DNA of 64,000 bases from Brevibacillus brevis (GCF_001039275.2 NZ_CP030117.1:1199501-1263500); one strand, 5' to 3'; shown: positions 25,899-35,418, counted from the stretch's first letter. The notes: a model not told the origin generated them from the letters alone. A program made the numbers and translations.

Positions 25899-26849
25899 AT
25901 GGAAAAGCATGCGGCTGTTATCGGATCAGGTGTTATGGGACATGGAATCGCGCAGCTATACGCATTGGCTGGATTTCGTGTTTCTCTTTACGATTTGCAG
26001 GAAGCGTTTTTGATGAAAGCGAGAGCTAGCATCGAGCACAGCCTTTCCCTTCTGGTTGCAGAGGGAGTGATTGCAGAACAATCTAGAGTAGCAGCGCTAG
26101 AGCAAATCGTCCTGACCACGGATTTGCGAGCGGCAGTATCTGATGCAGAAGTCATCACAGAAGCGGTACCAGAAGTCATCGAGCTGAAGTGGGAGCTGTT
26201 TGAAAAGCTGGAGCAATACGCGAGGCCAGATGCGATTATTGCTTCCAATACGTCTACGTTTTCGATTGCGCGACTGATCGAAAAAGCTACTACGCCACAA
26301 CGCTTTATCATTACACATTTTTTCAATCCAGCCCAATTGGTTCCGTTGGTCGAGGTAGTCAGGCACGAGAAGACCGCGCAGGAAGTGGTTCACAAGACGA
26401 TGCAGTTGATGGAAGAGATCGGGAAGTCCCCAGTTTTGCTGAAAAAGGATGTACCGGGCTTTATCGCCAATCGTCTGCAAACGGCCTTGATGAGAGAAGC
26501 TTTTCATTTGCTCGCAGAAGGTGTGGCAGATGCAGCCCAGATCGATACGGTGATGAAGGATGGCATTGGCTATCGTTGGGCTTTTGTCGGACCTATTGAG
26601 ACGGCCGATTTTGGTGGACTCGATACGTGGAAGCGTGTGATGGATAACCTGGCGCCAGAGCTGGATTCCTCGACAAAAGCCCCCGCCATCATTGAGGAAC
26701 GAGTAGCAGAAGGCAAGCTTGGCACCAAGACCGGAGCAGGTATTTACTCGTATCAGGATACGTCTGTCTCAGAAAAGCTTCGTGTACGTGACGAACAGTT
26801 CATTCGCTTGGGGAAAATGAGGGCAATGATCAATAAATTTCGCTACTAA
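25899..26849 (+). CDS. 3-hydroxyacyl-CoA (3-hydroxybutyryl-CoA) dehydrogenase
   Basis: 316-residue NAD-dependent enzyme of fatty-acid or butyrate metabolism. N-terminal Rossmann motif GSGVMGHGIAQ (residues 8-18), catalytic His in ITHFFNPAQLVPLVEVV near residue 142, and C-terminal helical dimerisation domain with GIGYRWAFVGPIETADFGG. The length is slightly above the usual 280-290 of Hbd/PaaH. GGGAGG before the ATG at 25899 fixes the start. Divergent from the two SDR genes, sharing their intergenic region, which suggests a common theme of hydroxyacyl redox chemistry. Confidence 0.9.
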   Translation: MEKHAAVIGSGVMGHGIAQLYALAGFRVSLYDLQEAFLMKARASIEHSLSLLVAEGVIAEQSRVAALEQIVLTTDLRAAVSDAEVITEAVPEVIELKWELFEKLEQYARPDAIIASNTSTFSIARLIEKATTPQRFIITHFFNPAQLVPLVEVVRHEKTAQEVVHKTMQLMEEIGKSPVLLKKDVPGFIANRLQTALMREAFHLLAEGVADAAQIDTVMKDGIGYRWAFVGPIETADFGGLDTWKRVMDNLAPELDSSTKAPAIIEERVAEGKLGTKTGAGIYSYQDTSVSEKLRVRDEQFIRLGKMRAMINKFRY

Positions 26850-26866
26850 ATAGTCAGCCAATACCG

Positions 26867-26903
26867 ACCGTCCTGTCTGTCATACATAAGCAGGGCGGTT
26901 TTT
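26867..26903 (+). terminator. Terminator after hydroxyacyl-CoA dehydrogenase
   Basis: ACCG-CCTG pairs with CAGG-CGGT around a 15-base loop, followed by TTTTT. Confidence 0.75.
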
Positions 26904-26961
26904 CTATGGCCTCAGGGTCCGCTTTTTCTATACCTATGACAGTTCTGTATATTTTTTTACT

Positions 26962-26988
26962 TAATGAACCTTCCTTCGTTACCGATAT
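26962..26988 (+). promoter_or_regulatory. SigD-type (motility) promoter of the chemoreceptor gene
   Basis: TAAT, 15 bases, ACCGATAT. The SigD consensus is TAAA-N15-GCCGATAT, so both elements differ at one base and the spacing is exact. It lies 68 bp before the MCP start. Confidence 0.75.
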
Positions 26989-27055
26989 AAAAAATTAGGA
27001 CTTCACCAACATGAAACGTTTATCCAAATACAACTTAGAAAGAAGATGAAATGAA

Positions 27056-29035
27056 GTGAAAGTTAACTTGCGAAATTGGTTTCGAAGCTATCGAACCAAG
27101 CTCATCATCACATTTCTCTTGATTCTGTTAGTCCCTTCCCTTGTCGTTGGAAGCCTGGCTTACAATCAAGCGAAACAAGAAATTGACAAACAGATCATGG
27201 ACAGCGCCAACGAAAACGTCGATTTGGTCAACTCCATCGTCAGCAGTACGTTTGAGGGCAAAAAGAAGGATGCTGACTATTTGGCAAAAGATATCACACC
27301 TGGCGTGAAATCAACTGATGTCCAAGAAGAAATCATGCATCATCTGGATATGTATATGGGTATGCATGCGGAAGCGTCCAGTATCAGTGTGGGAACGGTT
27401 GACGGACAGTACTTCCGCGCTCCTAGGCAAGAAGTACAGGCAGGGTTTGATCCGCGGACGAGAGACTGGTACAAAAGAGCGATGGAAAACAAGGGGACTG
27501 TCGTCGTAACGGAGCCATATATTTCGGCGGTATCCGGCGAGGTTTTAGTAGCGGTAGCGAGAACGACGGAGGATGGCGCAGGGGTTATCTGCATTACCGT
27601 CGGGATTGAACAGATCAAACAACTGGCAAACTCAGTCAGCATCGGTTCCGATGGAGATGTCATCGTAGTGGACAGCAATAAGAAGTATGTCGTCCATCCG
27701 GAAAATCAGGCAGGAACGCTGGCACAAGAGAGTTTTTACGACAATATGTACCAAGGGGAAACAGGTCAATTCCAATACGAGGAGCAAAGCATCCCGAAAC
27801 AGATTTACTATGTGACGAATCCGGCTACAGGCTGGAAAATTGCCGGGTCGATGTACCTGTCAGAGATTGAGGATGCTGCACAGCCGATTTTCGCACAAAC
27901 GTTTTGGACGATCACGATCTGCTTGCTGCTGGGAGGACTCATTGTAGCAGCTGTACTGCGTTCCCTTCTCCAGTCCATTCAGGAAGTGAAGGTACACGCG
28001 GTCAGAGTGAGCCAAGGTATTTTGACTGACCCGATTAAAGTGCGGTCAACTGACGAAATCGGTGAGCTTGGTCATGCGTTTAACACGATGCAGGATAACC
28101 TTCGTGCGCTCATTTCCGATGTTGAGGCCAGGGCAGAGCAAGTAGCGGCGTCTTCGGAGCAATTAACTGCGAGTGCGCAGCAGACGAGCATTGCAACCGA
28201 GCATGTAACGACTTCTGTTCAGGACGTAGCTGGCAGCGCGGAACAACAAACGAGCGGAATCGACCAAAATGTTCGTTCATTGCAGGACATTTCGGAAGGG
28301 GTCACACGGATTGTAGAGAGTGTTAATGTGTTGTCAGATACTGCTCAGCAAACAACGGTTCAGGCAGAAGAAGGAGGCAACTTTGTCGCTCAAGTCATGG
28401 GTCAAATGAAGTCGATTCATGAATCGGTAGAACAGTCGGACCGCATGACCAAATCACTCTATGATCGTTCGAAAGAAATCGGCACGATCTCGGATGTCAT
28501 CAGTGGAATTGCCCAGCAGACGAATTTGCTCGCATTGAATGCAGCGATTGAGGCGGCGCGGGCTGGTGAGCATGGTAAAGGCTTTGCAGTTGTTGCTACA
28601 GAGGTGCGCCTGTTGGCTGAGCAATCACAATTGTCGGCCAAGCAAATTTCTGAATTGATCACAGAGATTCAACGGGAAACCAAGCAATCCGTCGACAATA
28701 TGGAAAAAGTCAGACTGGATGTTGCAGCAGGTTTGAACGTTTCCGAGGAGACGATTCACAAGTTTGAAGGCATCATGGAGAGCACCAGACTGACCAATCC
28801 ACATATCGCAGAGGTTTCCATGATCGCACAGCAAATCTTGGCTGCTGTTCAGGAAGTAACCGCGACAGCCAATGTGCTCGTCACCATTGCGAAAAGCAAT
28901 GCCGAAACAGCCGAGGAAGTAGCAGCCTCTACCGAAGAGCAGCTCGCCTCCATGCAAGAGATCTCAACCTCCGCTCAATCCTTGTCGTCATTGGCGGAAG
29001 AGCTGAAAGTTTTGATCAATAAGTTTACCTATTAA
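27056..29035 (+). CDS. Methyl-accepting chemotaxis protein with dCache sensor
   Basis: 659-residue membrane chemoreceptor. TM1 at about 14-34, an extracytoplasmic double-Cache domain ([13 protein letters not shown] is its signature), TM2 at about 283-303, a HAMP domain, and a long cytoplasmic coiled coil with the hairpin signature [20 protein letters not shown] near residue 485. It signals through CheW/CheA; ligand unknown. The start codon is GTG with a moderate GAAGATGA site. It stands alone behind a SigD-type promoter, consistent with coexpression with flagellar genes elsewhere. Confidence 0.93.
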   Translation: MKVNLRNWFRSYRTKLIITFLLILLVPSLVVGSLAYNQAKQEIDKQIMDSANENVDLVNSIVSSTFEGKKKDADYLAKDITPGVKSTDVQEEIMHHLDMYMGMHAEASSISVGTVDGQYFRAPRQEVQAGFDPRTRDWYKRAMENKGTVVVTEPYISAVSGEVLVAVARTTEDGAGVICITVGIEQIKQLANSVSIGSDGDVIVVDSNKKYVVHPENQAGTLAQESFYDNMYQGETGQFQYEEQSIPKQIYYVTNPATGWKIAGSMYLSEIEDAAQPIFAQTFWTITICLLLGGLIVAAVLRSLLQSIQEVKVHAVRVSQGILTDPIKVRSTDEIGELGHAFNTMQDNLRALISDVEARAEQVAASSEQLTASAQQTSIATEHVTTSVQDVAGSAEQQTSGIDQNVRSLQDISEGVTRIVESVNVLSDTAQQTTVQAEEGGNFVAQVMGQMKSIHESVEQSDRMTKSLYDRSKEIGTISDVISGIAQQTNLLALNAAIEAARAGEHGKGFAVVATEVRLLAEQSQLSAKQISELITEIQRETKQSVDNMEKVRLDVAAGLNVSEETIHKFEGIMESTRLTNPHIAEVSMIAQQILAAVQEVTATANVLVTIAKSNAETAEEVAASTEEQLASMQEISTSAQSLSSLAEELKVLINKFTY

Positions 29036-29055
29036 CCTGCGTCTTTACACAAACG

Positions 29056-29093
29056 AAGCGCCCTGTCTCCAGGCATACGAGCAGGGCGCTTTG
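29056..29093 (+). terminator. Terminator after MCP gene
   Basis: AAGCGCCCTG / CAGGGCGCTT strong stem around a 16-base loop; the T-run is short. Confidence 0.75.
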
Positions 29094-29153
29094 CCATATA
29101 GATGTGATAACATATGGGCAATACAAGCGATATGGAATGAGGAGATGTGAACG

Positions 29154-29690
29154 ATGAACACGATGATCAGAATAGAACAGGTAGATGATTATTCCGTTAC
29201 TGAACAAGTCGTAAAAAGTGCATTCGCGAATGCAGAGTTCACCGATCACAAAGAACATGAATTGGTGTCTCGCATCAGAAAATCGGATGCATTTATCCCC
29301 ACGTTATCTCTCGTCGCGATTGATGAAGAGAATCAAGCGATCTTGGGACATATTCTTTTTTCAAAAGTACACATCTGCAATGACAATCAGAGCATAGAGT
29401 CACTTGCACTTGCTCCAGTGTCTGTCTTGCCCGATTACCAAAGCAAAGGCATAGGAAAGAAATTAATTCTCGAAGCCCTCCAAAAAGCCAAAGAACTGGG
29501 ATACCAATCTGTTGTTGTCCTCGGCCATCCCGAATATTACCCGAAGTTTGGCTTCCAAAAAGCATCCCGATGGGGAATAAAAGCACCTTTCGACGTACCG
29601 GATGAAGTATTTATGGCTTTGGAGCTGCAAGAAAATGCCTTGGCTCATATCTCGGGCGTTGTTGAATACCCCAGTGCTTTTTTTGAATAG
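29154..29690 (+). CDS. GNAT N-acetyltransferase (YhbS-like)
   Basis: 178-residue acetyltransferase with the acetyl-CoA site in LPDYQSKGIGKKLILEA (motif A, near residue 95) and VLGHPEYYPKFGFQKA, the latter typical of YhbS-like proteins. The N-terminus (FANAEFTDHKEHELVSRIR) also matches that group. Substrate unknown. GGAGATG precedes the ATG; another in-frame ATG lies three codons on. Monocistronic. Confidence 0.88.
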   Translation: MNTMIRIEQVDDYSVTEQVVKSAFANAEFTDHKEHELVSRIRKSDAFIPTLSLVAIDEENQAILGHILFSKVHICNDNQSIESLALAPVSVLPDYQSKGIGKKLILEALQKAKELGYQSVVVLGHPEYYPKFGFQKASRWGIKAPFDVPDEVFMALELQENALAHISGVVEYPSAFFE

Positions 29691-29829
29691 GTAGGATTGT
29701 TAATGAAAAGAACCGCAGTAGATCGTTGAAGCCATCTACTGTGTTTCTTTATTCCTAGTTATGGTAATATGAAGTGCCTACCAATTCGTGAAAAAAACGG
29801 AATCGTATGTCGGAGGGGAAAAGGAAACA

Positions 29830-30171
29830 ATGGAACTCAGGCGAAACGAATCGATCGTACAAGAGAATATAGCGGCAAACCTATTCAGAGGAATGGAAGG
29901 AGTAGGTGGGAAGTTAACGATTACGAGTGAAAGACTCTATTTTCAACCACACAGTTTCAATATTCAAACACAACCTCTCGAATTAAGCTTGAATGATATT
30001 GCGGCAGTTGAAAAGCGGAATACGCTATTCGTGATCCCAAACGGAATGAAGATCAAGCTGCATAACGGGCAAGAGCATAAATTTGTTGTATGGAAGCGAG
30101 CGGAGATCATCGGAAGGATTCAGGATACAAAGATGAAGCAAAAAATGACGGTGATTATTAAGACGAGGTAA
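29830..30171 (+). CDS. GRAM-domain-like protein
   Basis: 113 residues. LFRGMEGVGGKLTITSERLYFQPH at the start followed by DIAAVEKRNTLFVIPNGMKI is the strand pattern of a bacterial GRAM/PH-like domain, usually lipid- or membrane-associated. No transmembrane segment. The frame extends to a GTG at 29788, but GGAGGGGAAAAGG before the ATG at 29830 makes that the likely start. Function unknown; no operon partner. Confidence 0.7.
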   Translation: MELRRNESIVQENIAANLFRGMEGVGGKLTITSERLYFQPHSFNIQTQPLELSLNDIAAVEKRNTLFVIPNGMKIKLHNGQEHKFVVWKRAEIIGRIQDTKMKQKMTVIIKTR

Positions 30172-30186
30172 GCGATCCGCTCCATG

Positions 30187-30222
30187 AAAAACGCCCTGTC
30201 ACACGCAATACTGAGCAGGGCG
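30187..30222 (-). terminator. Terminator for the 89-aa minus-strand gene
   Basis: CGCCCTG / CAGGGCG stem; the T-run lies on the minus strand. Confidence 0.7.
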
Positions 30223-30233
30223 ATTCCCACATC

Positions 30234-30503
30234 TTACAAGTCCTTTGCAATGTGTGGTTTGCTATAATGACTGGTACCCCCACCGCCTACCAATACTCTT
30301 CCACCTTGTCTGAAGATGAGCAATTTCCTAGATCCATTTGAAAGCAGTACAGTTATTTTTGCTCGATTCGCTGTTGCAATATAAATAACGTAACCACTTC
30401 TGGAGATTACTGTACGCCAGTTGCGATCGAATTCAGAGCGCAGAACCCGATTGGAATAAACTTGGTTTTCTACGCGTCTCGCCGTGATTCTTTTCTTTTG
30501 CAT
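30234..30503 (-). CDS. Small hypothetical basic protein (89 aa)
   Basis: 89 residues, strongly basic N-terminal half (KKRITARRVENQVYSNRVLR), then a beta-rich segment with a GGGG stretch near the C-terminus. AGGAGGTG precedes the ATG by about 11 bases and a terminator follows, so it is likely expressed. No family recognised, no signal peptide or membrane helix. Confidence 0.55.
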   Translation of the reverse strand: MQKKRITARRVENQVYSNRVLRSEFDRNWRTVISRSGYVIYIATANRAKITVLLSNGSRKLLIFRQGGRVLVGGGGTSHYSKPHIAKDL

Positions 30504-30673
30504 CGAGTCTCAACACCTCCTGTCAAACTATCCTATTCAGGGGGTAGAAAAAGGAATGGACAAGAGTTGTAGGCGATTTTACTATTTTCATTGCAACCAG
30601 ACAGGAAGCGTTCTATGATAACACCAAGGACGGTAATCATGGTAGTAAGCCGTCAAAGAGGAGTGAGTGACTT

Positions 30674-30895
30674 ATGGCAAAAAGCGCAGCACGCAAGCAA
30701 CGCGAAAAGCTGGCCCGTGAAGGCAAAAGAAACCCAGAGCTAAACAGAAGCATTTTCGCTTTTGCTGACATGAGACAACGGACGACGAAGACTCGAGCAG
30801 AAAAACTGAATCAACAGAAACACAAAAGGTCGTTATCCTACCAAAGTGATGATGGCCTTTTTTATTTGCGTGCGAAGCTTGCTGCAATCGTTTAA
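30674..30895 (+). CDS. Small basic YqkK-like hypothetical protein (73 aa)
   Basis: 73 residues opening with AKSAARKQREKLAREGKRNPELNRS, a pattern conserved in small Bacillales proteins resembling B. subtilis YqkK. Highly charged and probably mostly helical. AAAGAGGAG ribosome site about 11 bases upstream. Function unknown. The next small gene starts 37 bp downstream, so the two may be cotranscribed. Confidence 0.65.
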   Translation: MAKSAARKQREKLAREGKRNPELNRSIFAFADMRQRTTKTRAEKLNQQKHKRSLSYQSDDGLFYLRAKLAAIV

Positions 30896-30932
30896 CATAA
30901 AGTCATCCCGTACCAAAGTGAGGCATGACATC

Positions 30933-31229
30933 ATGAATAATACCATTCATCCCGAATGTGCGAGAGCCATTCAACATCTCCTCCAACTGAAGGACCCAAA
31001 ACGCGAAGACTTTTTGGCGCTGAAAACGTATGGAAATGACCGCTATTCGGCAATGGGCTGGGAGGAGCTACAGACATACATCAATGAAAAGACCGTCATC
31101 ATCGTCGAGCAGTTTGAAAATGAACAAAATATTATGTCTGCCCTGCGCTGGGTAGCGAGAGGATTGCCGGTTTGGCTAGCGATTCGAAAAGTACGGGCGG
31201 ATTTTTCTGTGTATGGATACAAGAAGTAG
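30933..31229 (+). CDS. Small hypothetical protein (98 aa)
   Basis: 98-residue soluble protein, mixed helical (CARAIQHLLQLKDPKREDF, then NIMSALRWVARGLPVWLAI). The frame is open from 30846, but GAGG ten bases before the ATG at 30933 gives the best start. No family recognised. It follows the YqkK-like gene closely and precedes terC by about 100 bp. Confidence 0.55.
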   Translation: MNNTIHPECARAIQHLLQLKDPKREDFLALKTYGNDRYSAMGWEELQTYINEKTVIIVEQFENEQNIMSALRWVARGLPVWLAIRKVRADFSVYGYKK

Positions 31230-31253
31230 CCGGTCTTTCAAAAAAAATATATG

Positions 31254-31320
31254 CAAATAATAGAAATAATACTGCGCTAACGAAAAGATAGGTCTATTAT
31301 TGTCAATATCAGCAATATTG
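31254..31320 (+). promoter_or_regulatory. Two hairpins in the 5' region of terC
   Basis: CAAATAATAG / CTATTATTG (31254 and 31294) and CAATAT / ATATTG (31304 and 31315). The second abuts the GGAGGGAG ribosome site of terC, so it could influence translation. It lacks the conserved manganese-riboswitch core. Confidence 0.3.
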
Positions 31321-31332
31321 GAGGGAGACATC

Positions 31333-32034
31333 ATGACAGATTACTTACTTAGCTTACTACAAATCATTATGATCAACCTGGTCCTGAGTGGAGACAATGC
31401 AGTCGTTATTGCTCTTGCCTGTCGGAACCTGAGTCCAGAGCTACAGAAAAAAGCCACTTTTTGGGGGAGCTTCGGTGCAATTGGACTGCGGATCATCCTT
31501 ACCTTCATTGCCATCTGGCTGTTGAAAATCCCGTTTGTCCAAGTCGTTGGAGGACTTTTGCTCATCTGGATTGCGGTCAAGCTGTTAAAAGGTGAAGAGG
31601 AGGACAGTCACATTGGTGGGGGAGCGAGTTTTGTTGAGGCACTCAAAACCATTATTTTTGCCGATCTGATTATGAGTCTGGACAATGTCATTGCCGTAGC
31701 TGGAGCAGCAAACGGGAACCTGGTTTTGGTCATCATCGGTCTTGCCATCAGCATTCCGCTCATCATTTGGGGAAGTCAGTTGCTGATGAAGCTGATGAAC
31801 CGTTTTCCCATCATCGTATTGTTGGGGGCGGCTTTGCTCGGATATACAGCAGGAGAAATGATTGTAGGAGACAAAGCAGTTGGCAGCTTCCTGGAGGGGG
31901 TAATGCCTTCGTTGCATATGATTTTGCCGGTAGCATTGGCACTTCTGGTGATTGTGATTGGAAACTATTTGAAAAGGAAGGAGAAAAATGTGATAAATAA
32001 AGAAGTGACAAATAATCATGCGGAGACACTATAG
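31333..32034 (+). CDS. TerC-family integral membrane protein (YjbE-like)
   Basis: 233 residues with about seven transmembrane helices. The two conserved acidic motifs of the family are visible: NLVLSGDNAVVIALA near residue 18 and DLIMSLDNVIAVAGAA near residue 112. Relatives export manganese or metallate exoenzymes. GGAGGGAG before the ATG at 31333 fixes the start. A LysR-type gene begins 2 bp after the stop, an unusual tight pairing implying cotranscription. Confidence 0.9.
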   Translation: MTDYLLSLLQIIMINLVLSGDNAVVIALACRNLSPELQKKATFWGSFGAIGLRIILTFIAIWLLKIPFVQVVGGLLLIWIAVKLLKGEEEDSHIGGGASFVEALKTIIFADLIMSLDNVIAVAGAANGNLVLVIIGLAISIPLIIWGSQLLMKLMNRFPIIVLLGAALLGYTAGEMIVGDKAVGSFLEGVMPSLHMILPVALALLVIVIGNYLKRKEKNVINKEVTNNHAETL

Positions 32035-32036
32035 CT

Positions 32037-32909
32037 ATGGAATATCGCGATTGGTACATTCTCCAAACCTTGTACCAGGAACAAAACATCACGAAAACAG
32101 CCGAAAGCTTGTATTTGTCCCAGCCTGCTCTGACCAAACGGCTACGGCAGATTGAAAAAGAGTTTGGCGTACAGATCGTGCAACGGGGGAGTAGAGGCGT
32201 TCATTTCACTCCTCAAGGCGAGTATTTGGCCAAATGCGCGGATGAAATGCTCCTCAGACTGCGCAATATCAAGGAGCATGTCTTGAACATGGGAGAAGAG
32301 GTCAATGGTACGCTCAGGCTGGGGGTATCCAACTATTTTGCACGGTACAAGCTCCCGATGATCTTGAAAAAGTTCAAGGAAGCCTATCCAAACGTCGAGT
32401 ACAAGGTGATGACCGGATGGAGCAAAGACGTCTACAAGTCCGTGTATAATCAGGACGTGCACGTAGGCTTCGTCCGGGGAAGCTACAACTGGTCCGACCA
32501 AAAGCACTTGCTGTTCGAGGAATCTGTCTATGTCGTTTCCACGGAACCTATTCATATCGACGACCTGCCCACCCTGCCGCGAATCGACTACGAGACCGAT
32601 CCGATGCTGCAGGCGTTAGTAGACAACTGGTGGACCGAACGATTTTCCCAACCCCCGCTGATCGGCATGGAGGTCGACAAGGCGGATACATGCAGTGAAA
32701 TGGTAGCAAACGGTTTGGGGTACGCCATCCTTCCACGAGGCGTGCTCAATGGCAAAGACGATCTGCACATGATTGAGCTGACCACAGCAGAAGGGGAGCC
32801 GATCAGGCGAAGCACCTGGATGTTTTATCATGCGGACTCAATGGACTTGCAAATGGTCAAGGCATTTGTACGCTTCATGGAGCAGGGTGAGATAACATTT
32901 CTCGATTAA
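32037..32909 (+). CDS. LysR-family transcriptional regulator
   Basis: 290 residues: N-terminal winged helix (NITKTAESLYLSQPALTKRLRQIEKEF, residues 18-44) and a periplasmic-binding-like effector domain from residue about 90. Length is typical. It is 2 bp downstream of terC, with GGAG eleven bases before the ATG, so it is translationally close-coupled. LysR regulators usually control divergent genes; here cotranscription with terC suggests either autoregulation of the pair or control of a distant target such as the AbrB/Tct transport genes that follow. Confidence 0.9.
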   Translation: MEYRDWYILQTLYQEQNITKTAESLYLSQPALTKRLRQIEKEFGVQIVQRGSRGVHFTPQGEYLAKCADEMLLRLRNIKEHVLNMGEEVNGTLRLGVSNYFARYKLPMILKKFKEAYPNVEYKVMTGWSKDVYKSVYNQDVHVGFVRGSYNWSDQKHLLFEESVYVVSTEPIHIDDLPTLPRIDYETDPMLQALVDNWWTERFSQPPLIGMEVDKADTCSEMVANGLGYAILPRGVLNGKDDLHMIELTTAEGEPIRRSTWMFYHADSMDLQMVKAFVRFMEQGEITFLD

Positions 32910-32922
32910 GCAAGGAAAAAGG

Positions 32923-32964
32923 AACTGCTGGGAACTCTCTGATCTTGGAGCCAGCAGTTTTTTT
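32923..32964 (+). terminator. Terminator after lysR
   Basis: AACTGCTGG / CCAGCAGTT perfect stem around a 19-base loop, seven Ts. Confidence 0.88.
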
Positions 32965-33093
32965 AGTATTCATTCAAGGAATCGCTAACGATAACCATTT
33001 TGTATTTTTGCTGCGAGAACAATTGTTTTACACTAGGTGTACCCCCACCCTAGAAGCTTCATACAACGTCGGAGAGTAGGAGAGGGAACGCTT

Positions 33094-34161
33094 ATGCTGT
33101 TACGCATTCTGTTTACATTGCTGCTCGGATCACTGGGAGGCTGGCTGTTTGCTACCATCCACAGTCCACTTCCTTGGCTGCTCGGAGCATTAGTCACCAC
33201 GGTTATTTGTAATATGCTTGGGGTCAAAAATCTTTGGATTCCCCGATGGTTTCGTCAAGCAGGCTTGACAGTGATTGGGATTACCCTTGGTCTGCGAATG
33301 ACACCAGAAATCGTCGATACGATGACAGGGCACATCGGTTTGATGCTCATCACCACGATTTTGACCATCTTAATCAGTTTGGTAAACGCTTGGATATTTT
33401 ATAAGGTCTGCCGAGTAGACGGAATAACGGCGATCTTCAGTAACATTCCCGGCGGATTATCGGAAATGGTGTCGGTGGGGCAAACGGCTGGAGGAAATCA
33501 ACAAGTCATCACGATTTTCCACTCGATTCGTGCGATCAGCGTCGTGCTTTGCACTCCTTATCTTGTGACATTTCTACCTACTCATGCTGCCATACAGCCA
33601 GCTACTACAGAACACATGCTGGGGATTGGGCAGACAGTCATGATTCTTGTGGCTGGTGTCATTGGAGCGTTGATTGCGTCACGCTGTTATATACCCGCTC
33701 CGTTCTTGCTAGGTGCCTTGCTCGTGACCGCTTTGATTTCGATGAATACATCGCTTGTGGGAGAGAGTCCTGCGTTGCCAAGCATCTTAGTCCAAGGGGC
33801 GCAAATATTCATCGGGGTCAGCATCGGTCTTGGCTTCAAACGAGAGGACATCGCCAAAAACCGTCGATTCTTTCTGTTCGGTCTCATGCATTCCCTGTTC
33901 TTGTTCGTCATGGTGATTGCGCTTGCCATCGGCATTTCTTACGTGACGGCTACCGATATCGTGACCGCGATTCTGGCTACGGTGCCAGGTGGACTCGCCG
34001 AGATGAGTTTGACTGCCTTGGCGACAGGTGCCGATCCGATCTTAGTGACAGCGTTTCATCTGTTTCGTTTAGTTCTTGTCCTGACGTTGTTTTCCTTCGG
34101 CGCTCGTGTATGGACGAACCGCCACAGCAGGATCAAACAGCCAAAGGAGACCAGCGCCTGA
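33094..34161 (+). CDS. AbrB-family membrane protein (putative transporter)
   Basis: 355-residue membrane protein built from two similar halves, each with a PGGL motif (FSNIPGGLSEM and ATVPGGLAEM), typical of the AbrB/COG3180 family. The family name does not mean the AbrB DNA-binding regulator. Members often lie beside tripartite tricarboxylate transporters, as here, and are presumed carriers for organic acids. AGGAGAGGG before the ATG at 33094 decides the start. Terminator downstream, then the tct operon. Confidence 0.87.
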   Translation: MLLRILFTLLLGSLGGWLFATIHSPLPWLLGALVTTVICNMLGVKNLWIPRWFRQAGLTVIGITLGLRMTPEIVDTMTGHIGLMLITTILTILISLVNAWIFYKVCRVDGITAIFSNIPGGLSEMVSVGQTAGGNQQVITIFHSIRAISVVLCTPYLVTFLPTHAAIQPATTEHMLGIGQTVMILVAGVIGALIASRCYIPAPFLLGALLVTALISMNTSLVGESPALPSILVQGAQIFIGVSIGLGFKREDIAKNRRFFLFGLMHSLFLFVMVIALAIGISYVTATDIVTAILATVPGGLAEMSLTALATGADPILVTAFHLFRLVLVLTLFSFGARVWTNRHSRIKQPKETSA

Positions 34162-34191
34162 CGAAGTTTTACAGTCGAATCTATGGCAAGG

Positions 34192-34227
34192 CCTGTACGT
34201 TCCCTGACCGGAACGGCAGGTCTTTTT
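34192..34227 (+). terminator. Terminator after AbrB-family gene
   Basis: CCTG-CGTTCC / GGAACG-CAGG stem, six-base loop, TCTTTTT. Confidence 0.82.
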
Positions 34228-34288
34228 GGCGTGAAAAAAATGAAAATAATCGTAAATATGGTGTTTATCCAAATTATCTGAACAAACT

Positions 34289-34344
34289 AGGAAGCGTTTT
34301 CATCTGATGCTATGATCTCCTTAACTTATTTGAAAACGCTATCA
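34289..34344 (+). promoter_or_regulatory. Two cre (CcpA) boxes flanking the tctC promoter
   Basis: TGAAAACGCTATCA (34331-34344) fits the cre consensus TGWAANCGNTNWCA at every position. AGGAAGCGTTTTCA (34289-34302) fits at 12 of 14. TATGAT at 34311-34316 could be the -10; no good -35 is seen, as at an activated promoter. This predicts catabolite repression of tctCBA. Confidence 0.75.
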
Positions 34345-34362
34345 ATCGAGGGGGTTATAAAA

Positions 34363-35400
34363 ATGAAAAAATCAAACAAATGGACAAAGTGGACCGGAGT
34401 ACTCCTCACTACGGCAATGGCACTTAGCCTCGCAGCCTGTGGAGGCGGCGGCGGTGGGCAGACAGCATCCTCTGGAGGAGCTTCTACCTATCCGGAAAAA
34501 CCGATCTCGGTTATCGCTCCGTCTGGGGCAGGCGGTGGTTTGGATAAAACAGCGCGTTCTCTCGCAAAGGTGATGTCAGCAACGAAGCTGGTAGACAAGA
34601 CGATCTCCGTCGAAAACAAGCCAGGTGGCGGACAGGCAGTAGGTTTGGCTGATTTCGTAACGCAGGACAAGAAAAACAACTATAAGCTCTTGCTTCCCTC
34701 TACACCAATCGTCATCAACAATGTGAAAAAAGAAGGAAACAGCCCGCATTCCTACAATGATATGACTCCGTTGGCACAATTGACGAAAGATTACGGCGCG
34801 ATCGTAGTAGCAGCCGATTCTCCATACAAGGATCTGAAATCGTTAATGGATGCAATCAAAGCTGATCCAACCAAAGTAACGGTTGCAGGCGGTTCTGCTC
34901 CTGGCTCGCTTGATCACTTGACCTTTTTGATGCCAGCTGTAAAAGCGGGAATTGATCCGAAATCAGTGAAATACATCTCTTACGATGGCGGTGGAGAAGC
35001 GATCGCATCTCTCTTGGGTGGCAATGCTGACGTACTGGCTACAGATGTATCCGGTTCGGGTGAATACTTGAAATCCGGCAAAGTAAGAATCTTGGGTGTT
35101 TCTTCCCCGGAGCGCTTGAAAGGAATGTTCAAGGACATCCCGACGTATAAAGAATCCGGTTATGACACGGAGCTGATCAACTGGCGCGGTGTATTTGGAC
35201 CAAAAGACATGACACCAGATGCTGTTGCTTACTGGGAGCAAAAATTGAAAGCCATGACAGAGACTCCTGAGTGGAAAGCAGAGCTGGAAGCAAACGGCTG
35301 GGACGATGGCTACAAAAACGGTGCAGACTTCAAGAGCTACCTGGGTGAGCAAGAAAAAATGTTCAAGGAAATCCTGAGCTTGCTCGGAATGGCAAAATAA
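34363..35400 (+). CDS. tctC: Tripartite tricarboxylate transporter substrate-binding lipoprotein TctC
   Basis: 345 residues. Signal peptide with lipobox LAAC followed by a poly-Gly linker, then a periplasmic-binding fold of the Bug/TctC family (YPEKPISVIAPSGAGGGLDKTAR is the characteristic first strand-loop). It captures a carboxylate outside the membrane for the TctAB permease. GAGGGGG eight bases before the ATG sets the start. tctB and tctA follow on the same strand. Substrate (citrate or another carboxylate) cannot be read from sequence. Confidence 0.92.
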   Translation: MKKSNKWTKWTGVLLTTAMALSLAACGGGGGGQTASSGGASTYPEKPISVIAPSGAGGGLDKTARSLAKVMSATKLVDKTISVENKPGGGQAVGLADFVTQDKKNNYKLLLPSTPIVINNVKKEGNSPHSYNDMTPLAQLTKDYGAIVVAADSPYKDLKSLMDAIKADPTKVTVAGGSAPGSLDHLTFLMPAVKAGIDPKSVKYISYDGGGEAIASLLGGNADVLATDVSGSGEYLKSGKVRILGVSSPERLKGMFKDIPTYKESGYDTELINWRGVFGPKDMTPDAVAYWEQKLKAMTETPEWKAELEANGWDDGYKNGADFKSYLGEQEKMFKEILSLLGMAK

Positions 35401-35418
35401 AAAGGTTTGATGGGGGAT

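Noticed and set aside
31230..31332. Manganese (yybP-ykoY) riboswitch before terC
   Set aside because: TerC genes often carry it, but the conserved core is missing and the leader is only about 100 bases of AT-rich sequence with two simple hairpins.
33549..34307. 252-codon plus-strand frame overlapping the AbrB-family gene
   Set aside because: Alternate frame of a two-repeat membrane protein with the correct PGGL motifs; it also runs through a terminator.
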